Shown: one piece after another, positions 1-10,839 of the stretch
How positions within the stretch are numbered: the first letter of the stretch is position 1
How the letters are laid out: every line of letters starts with the position of its first letter
NCBI GenBank assembly: GCA_036346395.1
Contig: CM070598.1
Coordinates: forward strand, 5,253,517 to 5,317,516
Reading direction: 5' to 3'
DNA length: 64,000 nucleotides
Origin: Hsuehochloa calcarea
Lineage: Eukaryota; Streptophyta; Magnoliopsida; Poales; Poaceae
Notes under the pieces: model-generated
Database searches by the model: none
What the model was told of the DNA's origin: nothing
What the model saw: the letters and a program-made list of their open reading frames with translations, nothing else
Made by a program: the position numbers and the translations under genes

Positions 1-180
1 GATCTGGGGGCTTGGGTTTTGGCGAATGGATTCGGGATTGCTTCGACGAGAGGGAATTGAAATTGGAATCGGAATCGGAGACGACGACGAGGTCGGGGAG
101 GAGTGGGATAGGAAGCGGGGAATTTTGGGGGAGACGGACGAACGAGTGATGCGAGCAATTGTTTTTGCTACTTATATCGC
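1..180 (-). promoter_or_regulatory. Possible 5' UTR and core promoter of a gene off the left edge
   Basis: Read on the minus strand this is a pyrimidine-rich leader (tracts such as CCGTCTCCCCC and CCCCGACCTCGTCG) preceded by a TATA-like ATATAAGTAG at about 170-179. That spacing and composition resemble the start of a plant gene transcribed leftward out of the window. No coding exon is visible, so this is inference from composition only. It could equally be an unrelated GC-rich stretch. Confidence 0.25.
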
Positions 181-452
181 GTGATTAATGTTGTTAATCC
201 TGTTTATTAAGGAGCGTCTAATTGGTCGTTAGTGCGCCCGCATGGCGGGGGGACTAGGTGTGGTACGGGGCAGCGCATGTTAGCGGGACCCACATGGGGT
301 CGCCCGTTGAAATTCTACTGGCTCGCTCCATACGCATCACTGTTTCCGTCGGTTGCCCGAACGTGGCTGGGAGTGCTGAACGGATGATAGCTTCTTCCGC
401 GTAGTTACACAGAGGATCGTTCCATTCCGCTTTCCATGCACCACTCTAGGAA
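181..452. other. Unassigned upstream sequence
   Basis: Moderately GC-rich DNA with no open frame or repeat that I recognise. It would be upstream sequence if a minus-strand gene starts near position 140. Confidence 0.3.
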
Positions 453-876
453 CAAGAGTTGCACAATCTTAATGCGTCGAAGGGATAATGTTATATACCA
501 TAGATTTATATTAATTCTTTATAGTCTCTGTCATATATGATTTAAACTAACATAGATGAAAAAGAATGAAGAGAAATATAATATCTACAATCTTATAACC
601 GACTGTTACACCAGAACCAAGAAAAATATTAAAAGACTGTGTGTTGTCTACAATCATGTAGCCAAGAGATGCACAATCTTGACGCGTCGAAGGGATAATG
701 TTACGTACCATGGATTTATATTAATTCTCTATAGTCTCTGTCATATATTATTTAAACTAACATAGATGAAAAAGAATGAAGAGAGAAATATAATATCTAC
801 AATCCTATAACCGACTGTTACACCAGAACCAAGGAAAATATTAAAAGATTGTGTGTTGTCTACAATCATGTAGCCA
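453..876. repeat. Two-copy tandem repeat, unit 210-212 bp
   Basis: GCACAATCTT is followed by about 200 nearly identical bases at 461 and again at 671. Unit 1 runs about 453-662 and unit 2 about 663-876, the second with a 2-bp insertion in its GAAGAGAGAAAT stretch. The units are AT-rich and non-coding. A copia solo LTR begins six bases after the second unit. Confidence 0.85.
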
Positions 877-1651
877 ACTGTTGTAAGATCGAGTACACCG
901 ATTAGAGAGAAGATGAATAGACAGTTTTAAAAACTTCTTTGGCTAAAACCGATATCTAATGCTAAAGCTAATAGCAATATGGTTTTGCAGAATTAAAGCC
1001 TAATCAACTAGTCTTTACTAAGTGCATCAACAACATAATACTATCGATAATGATATGAATCATTCAAAAACATATAAGCAACTTAATATAGGGAATGTAA
1101 ATTGTACAAAGTAAAGCACAAGAAGAACAAACCACAAAGACACGGTGATGTTTTACCGTGGTGTTCGGAGACTTGCCGGTCTCCCCTAATCCACGTTGAG
1201 GTAAGCTCAAACCAATTGGACCGGCTCCACAAATTAAGCCAACACCTCCGAGATAAGTCCAACCACTTGAACTGATTCCAACACGAACCAACACCTCGAT
1301 CCACTCGGAGTTGCTCTTTCTCCACTCCGGAGATGGTGAGCATCAAATTACTCACAACCGCTCGGGTCTTCTCACAACTTTCTTCGAGAAGATCACCAAC
1401 ACAACTCCTCCAAATCGCCTAGGTGTCGGCAAACACCAAGAGCAACAAGTCGAGGACGCTCACTTGAACAAATCAAGTGTGTAAGCTCAAGTGGATACAC
1501 AATCCACTACCAAATGCAACATATTCACTTAGGGTTTGCTCTCTAAGCTCACTAGGTGCAACACATGCACATAGGAGAAAAGAGGGCTTACTCTTTGTTC
1601 AAGAGAATGAATAACACCGGCAACCACCGACCCATAACCGGCCAAGGTGGG

Positions 1652-1659
1652 TATTTATA
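1652..1659 (-). promoter_or_regulatory. TATA box inside the copia solo LTR
   Basis: TATTTATA on the plus strand reads TATAAATA on the minus strand, followed by a CT-rich leader. This is where the U3/R boundary of the LTR would lie. The sister LTR at 41820-43279 lacks this segment. Confidence 0.5.
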
Positions 1660-1704
1660 GCCTACACACAAAAACTAGCCGTTGGGGAAAAAGATACTGA
1701 AAAA

Positions 1705-2125
1705 TCAGCACGGGCGGTACTCATTGGCCGGTACTACCGCACCTCCACTGACGCACAGTAACAGCTATAACAGATCTCAGAACTAGCTGTTGGAAATGCG
1801 GCACAGTACTATCGACGTTGATCATGCGGTAGTTCCGCTCTCCGATCATACTGAAACACAAGAGCGGTACGACCGCTTCCACTTGAGGTCTGAAAACGGT
1901 CATCTCTGTAAATAATGTACCGCTTCACAAATCTCAGTTAAACCGGGTTGCGGTAGTTCCGCTCAATGACCTTTGGTACTACCGCACTTCCAAGAGAGCA
2001 AATAAATTCCAAAAATATATCTCTCTAGAAAACACGTACCGCAGGGATTACGGTCATACATCTTTGTGGTAGTTCCATCATAAGAACTCCGGTCATACCG
2101 CAGGGCGGTAGTACTGCCAACATAA
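1705..2125. repeat. Cluster of GCGGTA / TACCGC half-sites in the LTR
   Basis: About ten GCGGTA or TACCGC motifs lie within 420 bp, some paired as short palindromes such as GCGGTACGACCGC and GCGGTAGTTCCGC. Similar clusters occur in other grass LTRs. The order and spacing are irregular, so it is a motif cluster and not a regular tandem array. Confidence 0.6.
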
Positions 2126-2310
2126 CGTCGATACTACCGACTTTTCTGAGAAAAGCAGCAGTTGGCATTTCGCTTCAACTCAATTTGTAAAAACATATTT
2201 GCCAAATTGATACGCGATGTAAACAAGGGTTAAAAGTAATATTCTCAACAAGTTGTAAAACATATTTGCCAACTTTTAGAATCGACGCCACAAGAAATAA
2301 GGTACATGGA

Positions 2311-2580
2311 CTTAAGCTATTTGTAAAACACATTCGCAAACTAAAGTCACATGCTACAAAGATTATGTATGAGCCTCAACTATTTACAAAACAAATTCGC
2401 AAACAATAGTATCATGCCACAAGGAGAAGGTTCATGGACTTCAACTATTTATAAAATACATTTACAAATTATAGTCACATGCTATAAAGAGTTAATGCAC
2501 AAGCTTCAACTATTTGCAAAACACGAGCTTCAACTATTTGCAAAACACATTCACAAGCAATAGCACCATGCATAGATGAG
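2311..2580. repeat. Tandem repeat, unit about 65 bp
   Basis: CTTCAACTATTTGCAAAACA-like starts occur at 2311, 2374, 2439, 2504 and 2528 (spacing 63, 65, 65, 24). A more diverged unit precedes them from about 2250. The array lies inside the copia LTR, in the part missing from the sister copy. Confidence 0.8.
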
Positions 2581-2845
2581 CTAGAGCAAACACAATGAGT
2601 TATCAATACATTACTAACTCAAGCTAATAGTCAATACCCCTCTTAATAGTACGGTAACTATACTAACAATCCGGTCTCCAACCAAACACCAAGACCGGTA
2701 AAAGACTAGGAACAGATTCTTAGCTCTAGCTAGTCATACCTTTGTCTTGCACATCTACTTGAAGCTTAATGACGCACATCTTCACTTCAAGACTGGGTCA
2801 TTGACTTGATAATCATGAACACATGATGGTTTTCTTTACTTCAAG

Positions 2846-4670
2846 TTCTTAACTTGAATGTGCGTCAACCCATGATGCACTCTTTCACTTGACCTCCATC
2901 AACACATGATGGGTCTTCTTTTGACTTGATCAACTCATGATAATCTCCTCTTCTTGAACATCATCGACACACGATGATTTCCTTTTCTTTAAGATCTTCA
3001 TACACATTAACACATGATACATCTTCTTCTTGAACCTTTACTCGATGATGAACAACTCATGATGTCATCCCAAGTCGTCGTCATCATGGAACATAATCTA
3101 TTCATCCAACTCATGAAAAATGTTAGTTCTATAATATGATTATCATTAATTACCACAACATACATGTAACACCCCAATCCAACCTGAGCCTGGAATGCTA
3201 CCACACTAACATAATTACAAATTAAACTAAGACATTTTGCTAATTTTTCGGCAGAATCTCCTTTGAATACCTAACCATACCGGAGGTTTGCACAGCTAAC
3301 AATAATAATAAACAATTATCCAAATACACAGTCTAAAACATAACCGTAAAAAAGAAACATCCATAATATGCTAATCAACCCTATTAGAAGTTATCCAAGG
3401 CATAAAGCATAAATAATAAAAAAACCTCAAGCAATTTACTCAAATTATAAGCTATCATTCAATTTGTTTATTCAACGGAGAATTGGTTCATGCTAATGTG
3501 CATTCAAGCTTAAATCTACTCCCTCCCATGCATGCCGACCACAAACGGGGTACCTAAAAACACAACATCAGCAAGAGTGAGTCCAAAACTCAGCAAAGTA
3601 CAATTAGCAAGATAATAACATAAACAACTGTAACCATCATCATCCATCCACAATTCTCAATAATAAACATTTCATATGATCATGCTATGCAAGTTACTCA
3701 AATGCACTTTTCTTTTCTCTTTTGCATATACCGGTATTGCGGAGTACGCATCCGTTTCTTAACTTGAATGTGTGTCAACCCATGGTACACTCTTTCACTT
3801 GACCTCCATCAACACATGATGGGTCTTCTTTTGACTTGATCAACTCATGATCATCTCCTCTTCTTGAACATCATCAACACACCATGATTTACTTTTCTTT
3901 AAGATCTTCATACACATTAACACATGATACATCTTCTTCTTGAACCTTGACTTGATGATGAACAACTCATGATGTCATCCCAAGTTGTCGTCATCATGGA
4001 ACATAATCTATTCATCTAACTCATGGAAAATGTTAGTTCTATAATATGATTATCATTAATTATCACAACATACCTGTAACACCCCAACCCAACCTGAGCC
4101 TGGAATGCTACCACACTAACATAATTACAAATTAAACTAAGGCATTTTGCTAATTTTTCGGCAGAATCTCCTTTGAATAGCTAACCATACCGGAGGTTTG
4201 CACAGCTAACAATAATAATAAATAATTATCCAAATGCACAGTCTAAAACATAACCGTAAAAAAGAAATATCTATAATATGCTAATCAACCCTATTAGAAG
4301 TTATCCAAGGCATAAAGCATAAATAAATAAATAAATAAACCTCAAGCAATTTACTCAAATTATAAACTATCATTCAATTTATTTATTCAACGGAGAATTG
4401 GTTCGTGCTAATGTGCGTTCAAGCTTAAATCTACTCCCTCCCATGCATGCCAACCACAAACGGGGTACCTAAAAACACAACATCAACAAGAGTGAGTCCA
4501 AGACTCAGCGAAGTACAATTAGCAAGACAATAACATAAACAACTGTAACCATCATCATCCATCCACAATTCTCAATAATAAACATTTCATATGCTCATGC
4601 TATGCAAGTTGCTCAAATGCACTTTTCTTTTCTCTTTTGCATATACCGATATTGCGGAGTATGCATCCGT
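2846..4670. repeat. 910-bp tandem duplication across a nested-LTR junction
   Basis: Unit 1 (2846-3755) and unit 2 (3756-4670) both start TTCTTAACTTGAATG and end near GCATCCGT. Each contains about 320 bp of the copia LTR followed by about 590 bp of the nested gypsy-type LTR start. Unit 2 differs by point changes and an AAATAAATAAAT expansion. Because both units carry the same insertion junction, the duplication happened after the gypsy-type LTR inserted. Unit 2 keeps the junction base lost in unit 1 (ATACC versus ATACA). Confidence 0.9.
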
Positions 4671-6282
4671 CGATGCATACCCATACCTGTGCCTTCTAGC
4701 ACAGGGACCATAACCCATACTCCACAAGTATGGGGACCCAAAAGCCCATCATATTCATGACGGGGACCTCAATCAATGCTTGTTCACCACGTGACCAAGT
4801 CTCCAATATGATAGCATGATGCACATGGGCAGAACGTTAAACCATCAAACATAAATAAAACTTACTCATACTTCTAGCATTCATGATCATTGACATTCAT
4901 AACATTCTAGCATCCATGAATAGAACAAAATACTCATAATATAGCAAATATGAACAATTACTCATGAATAATCTACCACTACTGTACTTGCCATTTTCCG
5001 CTACGACGCGAAGTAAGGATAATGCCCCTACTCTGGAACTCCGCCTCCTACACAAGAATAGCGCTAACAATAAATACGCTGATAAAAAAGGACTCTGTTT
5101 ACACTCCTTAACCCAACTCCTCGAGACCTAGGGCTCGAATAAATGTTCTACTCAATCCTCCCGACAGTCTAGCAGAAAGTTCCACATGGCAGCAATGCTA
5201 AATAAACGTCATATCTCTTACTAGCAAACTCGGAACGGGGTTATCTTGGACTCTCTGGAATCATGACAAAACCATCTACGATAATCTAGCTAGGCAAGTA
5301 CCCTGATTCGGCCTCCTAATAATTCTTATGTTCATTGAAGTTTCTGTCTCTGCAGTCTGACAGTCCGCGAAACAGCGGTGGTAAAAATTCGTAACTTTTG
5401 ATTGCCACATCTAAAACTTGTGTTCTTTATAAACTTTGAAAGCTTACTGAATTTCCTACAAAATTCATGTTGGGTGACCTTTCAGATTCGACCTAAAAAA
5501 TATTCATACTGGTTAGACAAGAAAACTGTCAATTCTCGTCAGCTCTCTTGGACAGTTGCAGTAAAACTACCATAACTCCTAAACCGTAACTCCAAATTAG
5601 GTGATCTTGGTGCCTAAATAAAGCTAAGGACGAGCCCTACAACTTTCTAAGAGATGGTCAGATCAGAAAACTTACGCAATATACCCAAAATCGTTGAGAA
5701 ACAGTACTGAACTAATCTGATTTGCCACTGACAGCACCAATGAGAATTGAAAATGCTACCGATCTATCGGGGATCAAAGTTACCCTTGATGAACCGCTAG
5801 AGGATGATACCTCACTGCGTGCAGGTGCCCTTCTCCTCCCTTTCCCTCCTCCTCTTCCTTCTTCCTTCCTTTCTTCTCCTCTTGTCCTTGTCCTTCCGCT
5901 TTGGCCGGCCCTCCAATGGTCGTCTCCTCGCCTTCCCTTCAATGGACAGTAGCAAGGGCTTCGCCGGGGAGGGTGGTGGCGCTGTTGGGAAGATGGTGGC
6001 GCAGGGGGAGGTGCAAGGGAGGAAGATGGAGGCGCAAGGGAGGGGCTAGGGCCGGCTAGGGGGAGGTGGAGGGGGAAAAAGAGGGGGAGGCTAGGGTTTT
6101 AGGGGGAGAGCCCCCCTCCTTGGCTGGCCACCAAATGGGCTCCTCCTGGGTCGCGGCCCAGGCCCAGGTTATCGAGAATTTATGGAAAATCCCTTTCTTT
6201 TCAGGAATTTCTACTCCTTTAATTGTCTTTTCTCCTCCCGGTTGATTTTCTAATTACCCGATTCAATTTCCGGGGTATTACA
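3165..6282 (-). mobile_element. Gypsy-type solo LTR nested in the copia LTR
   Basis: The ends are TGTAACACCCC (3165, repeated at 4075 by the tandem duplication) and GGGGTATTACA (6282). The flanking target duplication is ATACC on the right (6283-6287); on the left it is ATACA beside the first unit and ATACC beside the second. Read on the minus strand it starts TGTAATACCCCGG, as many grass gypsy LTRs do. Removing the duplication leaves about 2.2 kb. There is no internal gag-pol, so it is a solo LTR. Open frames in its GC-rich part (5700-6050) are low-complexity and not taken as genes. Confidence 0.75.
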
Positions 6283-6786
6283 ATACCATTAACTCATAAT
6301 GGTGGGACAAGATACTTCAATCTTTCCCTCTTTGGTAATTGATGATAATCAATTCAATTGCAAATAATTGAATGTAGATAAATATGAGTATATATGAACT
6401 ACACAAGTTGTATGTACTCAAAGATATGTTTCAAAGTAGCGATCTCCAATATATGTAGATAAAGAAATATGGATCTATACTAATGAAACAATAAAATATA
6501 GAGTAAACTCCCCTAAATGTGTGCATATACAAATGTGTAATAAAAATATATGCACATATTCAAGTTAGACTTTTAGTGGAGTTCAACCTATATTTTGGGT
6601 TCGAGGAATGCAACAATATATAAGAATATGATGTCGAGTGCATACCTACATAATTTTCATATTTTTATCCAAATAAAACTACACAATATGTATATCAATA
6701 AAAGTGTTAGTCTCACATATAGATTTATCATTAATTACCAAAATACTCCATTAACTCATAATGGCGGGTCTATATTCTTCAACTGT

Positions 6787-7407
6787 ATCACCACAACCCA
6801 TTGTATGAGTTGTCTTTAATGTTATCTACAGGTGACATGAAGAGTTGCTATAGACAGTAGATGTCTATACCATTGTATATGCCCTAAGTAGTTGCCCTAA
6901 GTAGTTAGAGTCACCCCTTAGATGTGCATCAATATATGTGTAACTTCACAATGTAAGGATGCATAGAAGTACCTCTAGAAGCGATAGATTTCCCTCTTTT
7001 GAGAAATTAGAAAAAGTGGATGAGGCCGATCTAATTTCAAGGCCTTGGACCGAGCTAACGCATTCACACACAAAGGAGAGATAGAGATACAGCCCCAGCT
7101 TGGCATATGCCTCGTGTGGCCGTGGCCTAGCCACACCCGGATCTTGCTTTCTCTCCAACCCCAACCACCCATCGGCCGCCACCGCCTCTCCAGTCTCCCC
7201 CAGTAGCAGCCTGGCCTAGAAAAAGCATCAAAACCTGGTCAGCTCCTCTGCCACCTCGTCTCCTAGGCACAAGTAGTGCGCAACCACCAACCGCTGTAGT
7301 AGCCACGTCTATCCATCATCAAACACGACGATGTCCTTGCCGGGCCAGGAAGGAATAGGCCCGTCGGATGCGCGGGCACAAAAACTAACGAGAATCCCTA
7401 GGGGTTG
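6787..7407. other. Unassigned sequence left of the duplicated block
   Basis: It holds a short direct repeat CCCTAAGTAGTT at about 6890-6910 and a C-rich stretch at 7140-7210. No recognisable gene or transposon ends were found. Confidence 0.3.
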
Positions 7408-7509
7408 GCCACGCCTACCTTCGATAGGGCCCAGACCCAATTCAATGATCGCTCGGGCAAAACTAAAGTAGGCAGCACGAGCAAATTTTGGCCCCTTGTT
7501 TTTCTAAAA

Positions 7510-9241
7510 GTAAAATTCACGGCAGGTCATTGAACTCAATGTGGTGTGTCAGCTGAGTAATGCTACTCTCAAAATATATGTTTGAGTCACTAATGTGATT
7601 TAAGTGAACCATTAGCGGTCATAAGTGGACATACCGAGTCATTTTTCCCGCGTGGCACCATCACGTTAGTTGCGACTTTGCAAATACCGCCCTCGCATGC
7701 ACCGCCGCGCCAGCCACCCCACCTTCTCCGGCATCATCCACTACCCACTCCGTGTCTCCTTCTCACTTCCCACCGTGTCCTCTGCAAGCCTCCTCCTCAT
7801 GCCCTCATGTTGCGCGTACACTTCACTCCCCTACCTCGCCCTCAAGGCTTTCACCTCCTTCACGGCCCGCCTCCCCTCCATCCATGCCGATGTCTCCCTC
7901 TTCAGCTCCTCCTCCAACATCCCGCTCTCCTACATCGACAATTCTGTGCTCACCCTCCTCCGCACCATTGCCGTCTCCTGGCTCATCGTCTCCCTCCTTG
8001 TCTCCCCTCCACCCTGGCCCTCGCGTTCGCCAGCGCCCTCGCACCCTACCTCATGGAAGCCCACCTCTCCACCCTCCCCTCCATCTCTCGCATCCTTATC
8101 TGGAACTGCACCACGGCCAAATTTGTCGCGCTCACCGCCAAGCTCCAGCACGCGCAACCGGGGGTCTCCATCAAGGAGGTTGACGACATGACGAGATGGT
8201 AGCCACGGCGGACGTCGTGAGCCACGCGACAGGGTCACAGGAACTGACCGTGCGTGGGGAGTTGCTGCGACAGGGGGCGCACTTGGACCTGGTGAATCAT
8301 TCATGCGGATGATGTGAGAGTGCGATGGCGAGGCGCTCCGACGAGGGAGGGTGTCCATCGACTTTGAGGCGACGATGGAGGAGGTCGGGGAGCTGGTGTG
8401 CACGTTCCAGCGCAGCATGCTCAGGAGGGAGGACATGGCGGGGATGCTCGAGGTGGAGGAAGGAGCGATCCTATCAGACCTCTTATTCGTCGTCCACATC
8501 GCCAGGAGGCCCACCACCATCAAAATCCATCACCGCTATGGCCAAGCTCTAGGCCGCACCGCCGTGCTTTCGCCGACCATTGCTCCAGCCTTTCGCGATC
8601 GTCGTCCATGTAATCACAACCCTTGCCTCCTCTTGAAACTCTCCATGCCCTCTCCGTAGCCTAACTGTCGTTGGAACTCGCCATATTCGAGCTTCTCCTT
8701 CCCATCACGACGTTGTTGCAGCCAGCCATCCTCAGTGTGCTCGAAGCAAAGCTGTCACCACTGGTATCTTGCACACATCCTCGCGATTCTCGTGCTCCCG
8801 CCATCTAGGCTGGAGGACCGCCAATGTCGTTCCTCTGTTCCGTAGCCACCACCCCTAGCTCGCACCGTTCCGATCAAATCAGTCATCCTCGTCACAACCC
8901 GTCCACAAAAACAGGACCTCCGAGTTCGGGAATGCTCTGCGCGCTTCTTCGTTGGAGCTCTATCACCGAAGCTCACCATGCCACATGCCCTCGCCATCCT
9001 CTATTTCGATCTGAGTCAAATAGAAGAACAATGACATGACAGAGCACGAGAACCGCGAGGGTGGTATTTGCAAAGTCACAGTCGACGGGGCGGTGCCATC
9101 CGAGCAAAATGACCCAGAATTTCCACTTATGATCGCTAATGGTTCACTTGAACCACATTAGTGACCCAAACATGCATTTTGAGAGTACCGTGACCCAGTT
9201 GACACAACGCAACAAGTTCAAGATCCACCCATGCATTTTAC
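7510..9241. mobile_element. Mutator-like element with captured gene (Pack-MULE type)
   Basis: Two imperfect inverted repeats of about 180 bp bound the element: 7510-7691 and 9062-9241. Shared blocks include GTAAAAT at the tip, TACTCTCAAAAT, GTTTGAGTCACTAATGTG and GACTTTGCAAATACC. Long termini of this type around host gene sequence are typical of Mutator-like Pack elements in grasses. I could not find a convincing 9-bp target duplication, and about 100 bp left of the terminus is also shared with the second copy at 16 kb. The interior carries a frame-shifted gene fragment, then about 220 bp (8838-9061) of other unrecognised sequence. Confidence 0.6.
7670..8837 (+). pseudogene. Captured gene fragment, copy A (unrecognised family)
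   Basis: Plus-strand frames read in succession give a coherent protein-like text: ...LPYLALKAFTSFTARLP..., then ...YLMEAHLSTLPSISRILIW..., then ...SIDFEATMEEVGELV... and ...LLFVVHIARRP.... The reading frame shifts several times and meets stops, for example after the run ending VDDM, where copy A lacks one base that copy B has. Copy B (16396-17698) shares other lesions, including the shift near 8300, so the parent was already broken before duplication. I do not recognise the family; hydrophobic stretches around SVLTLLRT suggest membrane segments. It ends abruptly at 8837, where copy B continues. Confidence 0.55.
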
Positions 9242-9344
9242 TCTTTTTTAATTTCAGATAGAGTATATTATTTTAGAACAAACGAACATGTCATTTTCAT
9301 TTATTATTTTTATGCATGGAATTACCTACGGTACAAAAGTAAGT

Positions 9345-9620
9345 GGTTATTTGGTTCATAGCGCCAATGACTTAGGCAAAACTAAAACTTGTTAAAAAGA
9401 ATGTTGTTTGGATTACAACCGATTCAAATTTTAGCAACGCGAAAATTTTGATGATTGATTTTCTCACTCTTGGATTGCCCTCGTATGACATTGAATTTCG
9501 TTGATATTATCAAATTTTTGTTCACACTAACAAATATTGATAGCAACCCAACAATATCTAATTTTCATTGGTATTACCAAAGTTTGGTTTGATTCGCGTT
9601 GATAACAAACCAAACAAGCC
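9345..9620. mobile_element. MITE-like element, 276 bp
   Basis: The left end GGTTATTTGGTTCATAGCGC resembles the reverse complement of the right end, GGCTTGTTTGGTTTGTTATC. AT-rich interior without coding potential. Ends of the GGCTTGTTTGG kind are common in grass MITEs. No clear target duplication could be assigned. Confidence 0.45.
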
Positions 9621-9783
9621 GTAACCTACATCGACGCCACAAAAATGGAGTAGCTAGCAAACAGTGGTAGAGTACTAAACATTTCATGATCATGGAGACT
9701 TCATTTTCCCTTCTTTTACATGACAGATGCTTGCACTTCGTCTTGTGTGTACGGAAAACGAGGCTTTGCCTTTTGGTGAGAAC

Positions 9784-10066
9784 CGTTGAGTAACCGTCGC
9801 TGGCGAGTCCAGTCCGTACGGGTACCTCGTATACAATATTCAGAATCGTAAGAACGGATGAAGAACAGAACAGTAGATTGAAGACAGAGATATGAGAGGA
9901 CTTCAGGCTTTGCTTTTTTGCTTCGGAATAATCGGGGATACAATGAGAGGGGGCCCCTCTATTTATAGACTACATGACGAGGAGTTCAACTGGGCCAAGA
10001 CTCTCTGGAGTCCTGGGCCCGTACTGGGCCAGGACTTTCCGGAGTCCTGGGCCCGGTTTCTTAACA
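9784..10066 (-). repeat. 3' LTR of copia element 1
   Basis: On the minus strand it begins TGTTAAGAAACCGG at 10066 and ends near 9784 (CGTTGAG on the plus strand, where the related LTRs have TGTTGAG). TATAAATA lies at 9960-9967. Length about 283 bp, against 272 and 271 bp for the LTRs of element 2. The GGAGTCCTGGGCCC stretch is repeated inside it. Confidence 0.85.
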
Positions 10067-10077
10067 CTCCCCCTTGG
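10067..10077 (-). promoter_or_regulatory. Polypurine tract of copia element 1
   Basis: CCAAGGGGGAG on the minus strand directly abuts the LTR start TGTTAAG. This is the plus-strand primer site expected for a copia element. Confidence 0.8.
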
Positions 10078-10308
10078 ACACTCATCCAACATGTTCATGT
10101 CTCGTCAAAACTCCATAAAAACCCAGTGGGAAAAATTTGGAGAAAGAGTACATGTCATGCGTTCTGCTGTGTTGCACGAATTGCCTCATTAAAAACCTTA
10201 GCCGAGAAACTTCAGGAAAACTCGTCAAGGGAAAAAGAGTACAATCCACCCTGCTTCATTTAATCTCCCGGATTTATTCTTTGGGTACTTGATCTTCGTG
10301 ATCAAGAT

Positions 10309-10839
10309 TCAATAATGAGATCGTGAAGATTCTCCCCCTGAATTCTGCACTTGTCTAAGTCTTATCATTCCAATTCCACGTATCCATCTTTCAAAACTAG
10401 ACGCTGGAAGTGACTTAGTGAATAAATCTGCAAGATTTTCACATGACTTAGTATGCAGTACCTTAATTGTGTCCATCTTTTGTATTTCGTGAGCATAGAA
10501 GAACTTGGGATTGATATGCTTTGTAAGGGGACTCTTCACATAACCCATCCGCACTTGTGCGACACAAGCTGCATTATCTTCATAGATAATGGTGGGGATT
10601 TACGCGGTATCCAATCCACATGACTGCTGGATGTGGTGAATCATCTGTCGAAGCCAAGAACATTCCTGTGAGGCTTCGTATAGTGCTATATTTTCTGAGT
10701 GGTTCGTCAAAGTAGATACAAGACTTTGCTTAGACGACTTCCATGAAACTGCAATTCCACCACACAGGAATACATAGCTTGTTTGCGACTTAACTGTGTG
10801 CGGGTCTGACAAGTATCCAGCATCTGCGTAGCCAATCAT
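10309..10839 (-). pseudogene. Copia 1 RNase H region
   Basis: The 10600-10839 frame contains GYADAGYLSDPHTVKSQTSY and SWKSSKQSLVSTLTNHSE, a copia RNase H core. After a stop near 10600 the frame continues with YEDNAACVAQVRMGYVKS, TKHINPKFFYAHE and ENLADLFTKSLP, the standard C terminus. In vivo this domain removes RNA from the RNA-DNA hybrid during reverse transcription. The stop and lost start show decay. Confidence 0.85.

Larger units (their letters stand above)
882..6781 (-). mobile_element. Copia-type solo LTR, itself interrupted by a nested LTR
   Basis: The plus-strand ends are TGTAAGATCGAG (882) and TATATTCTTCA (6781), so the element has TG...CA termini. ACTGT flanks it perfectly at 877-881 and 6782-6786. 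The same family occurs in the opposite orientation at 41820-43279, sharing its first and last parts including GACCCGCCATTATGAGTTAA and the CTCGATCTTACA end. Without the nested LTR (3165-6282) this copy is about 2.8 kb; it carries an extra 1100-2570 segment that the other copy lacks. No gag or pol follows, and the intact duplication on both sides points to LTR-LTR recombination to a solo LTR. Assignment to copia rests on the CACCCCCCTCTAG-type 3' end seen in the sister copy, known from grass copia LTRs. Confidence 0.8.

Noticed and set aside
7501..9250. 9-bp target duplication of the Pack-type element
   Set aside because: TTTCTAAAA and TCTTTTTTA share only T/A richness, so I do not claim a duplication.
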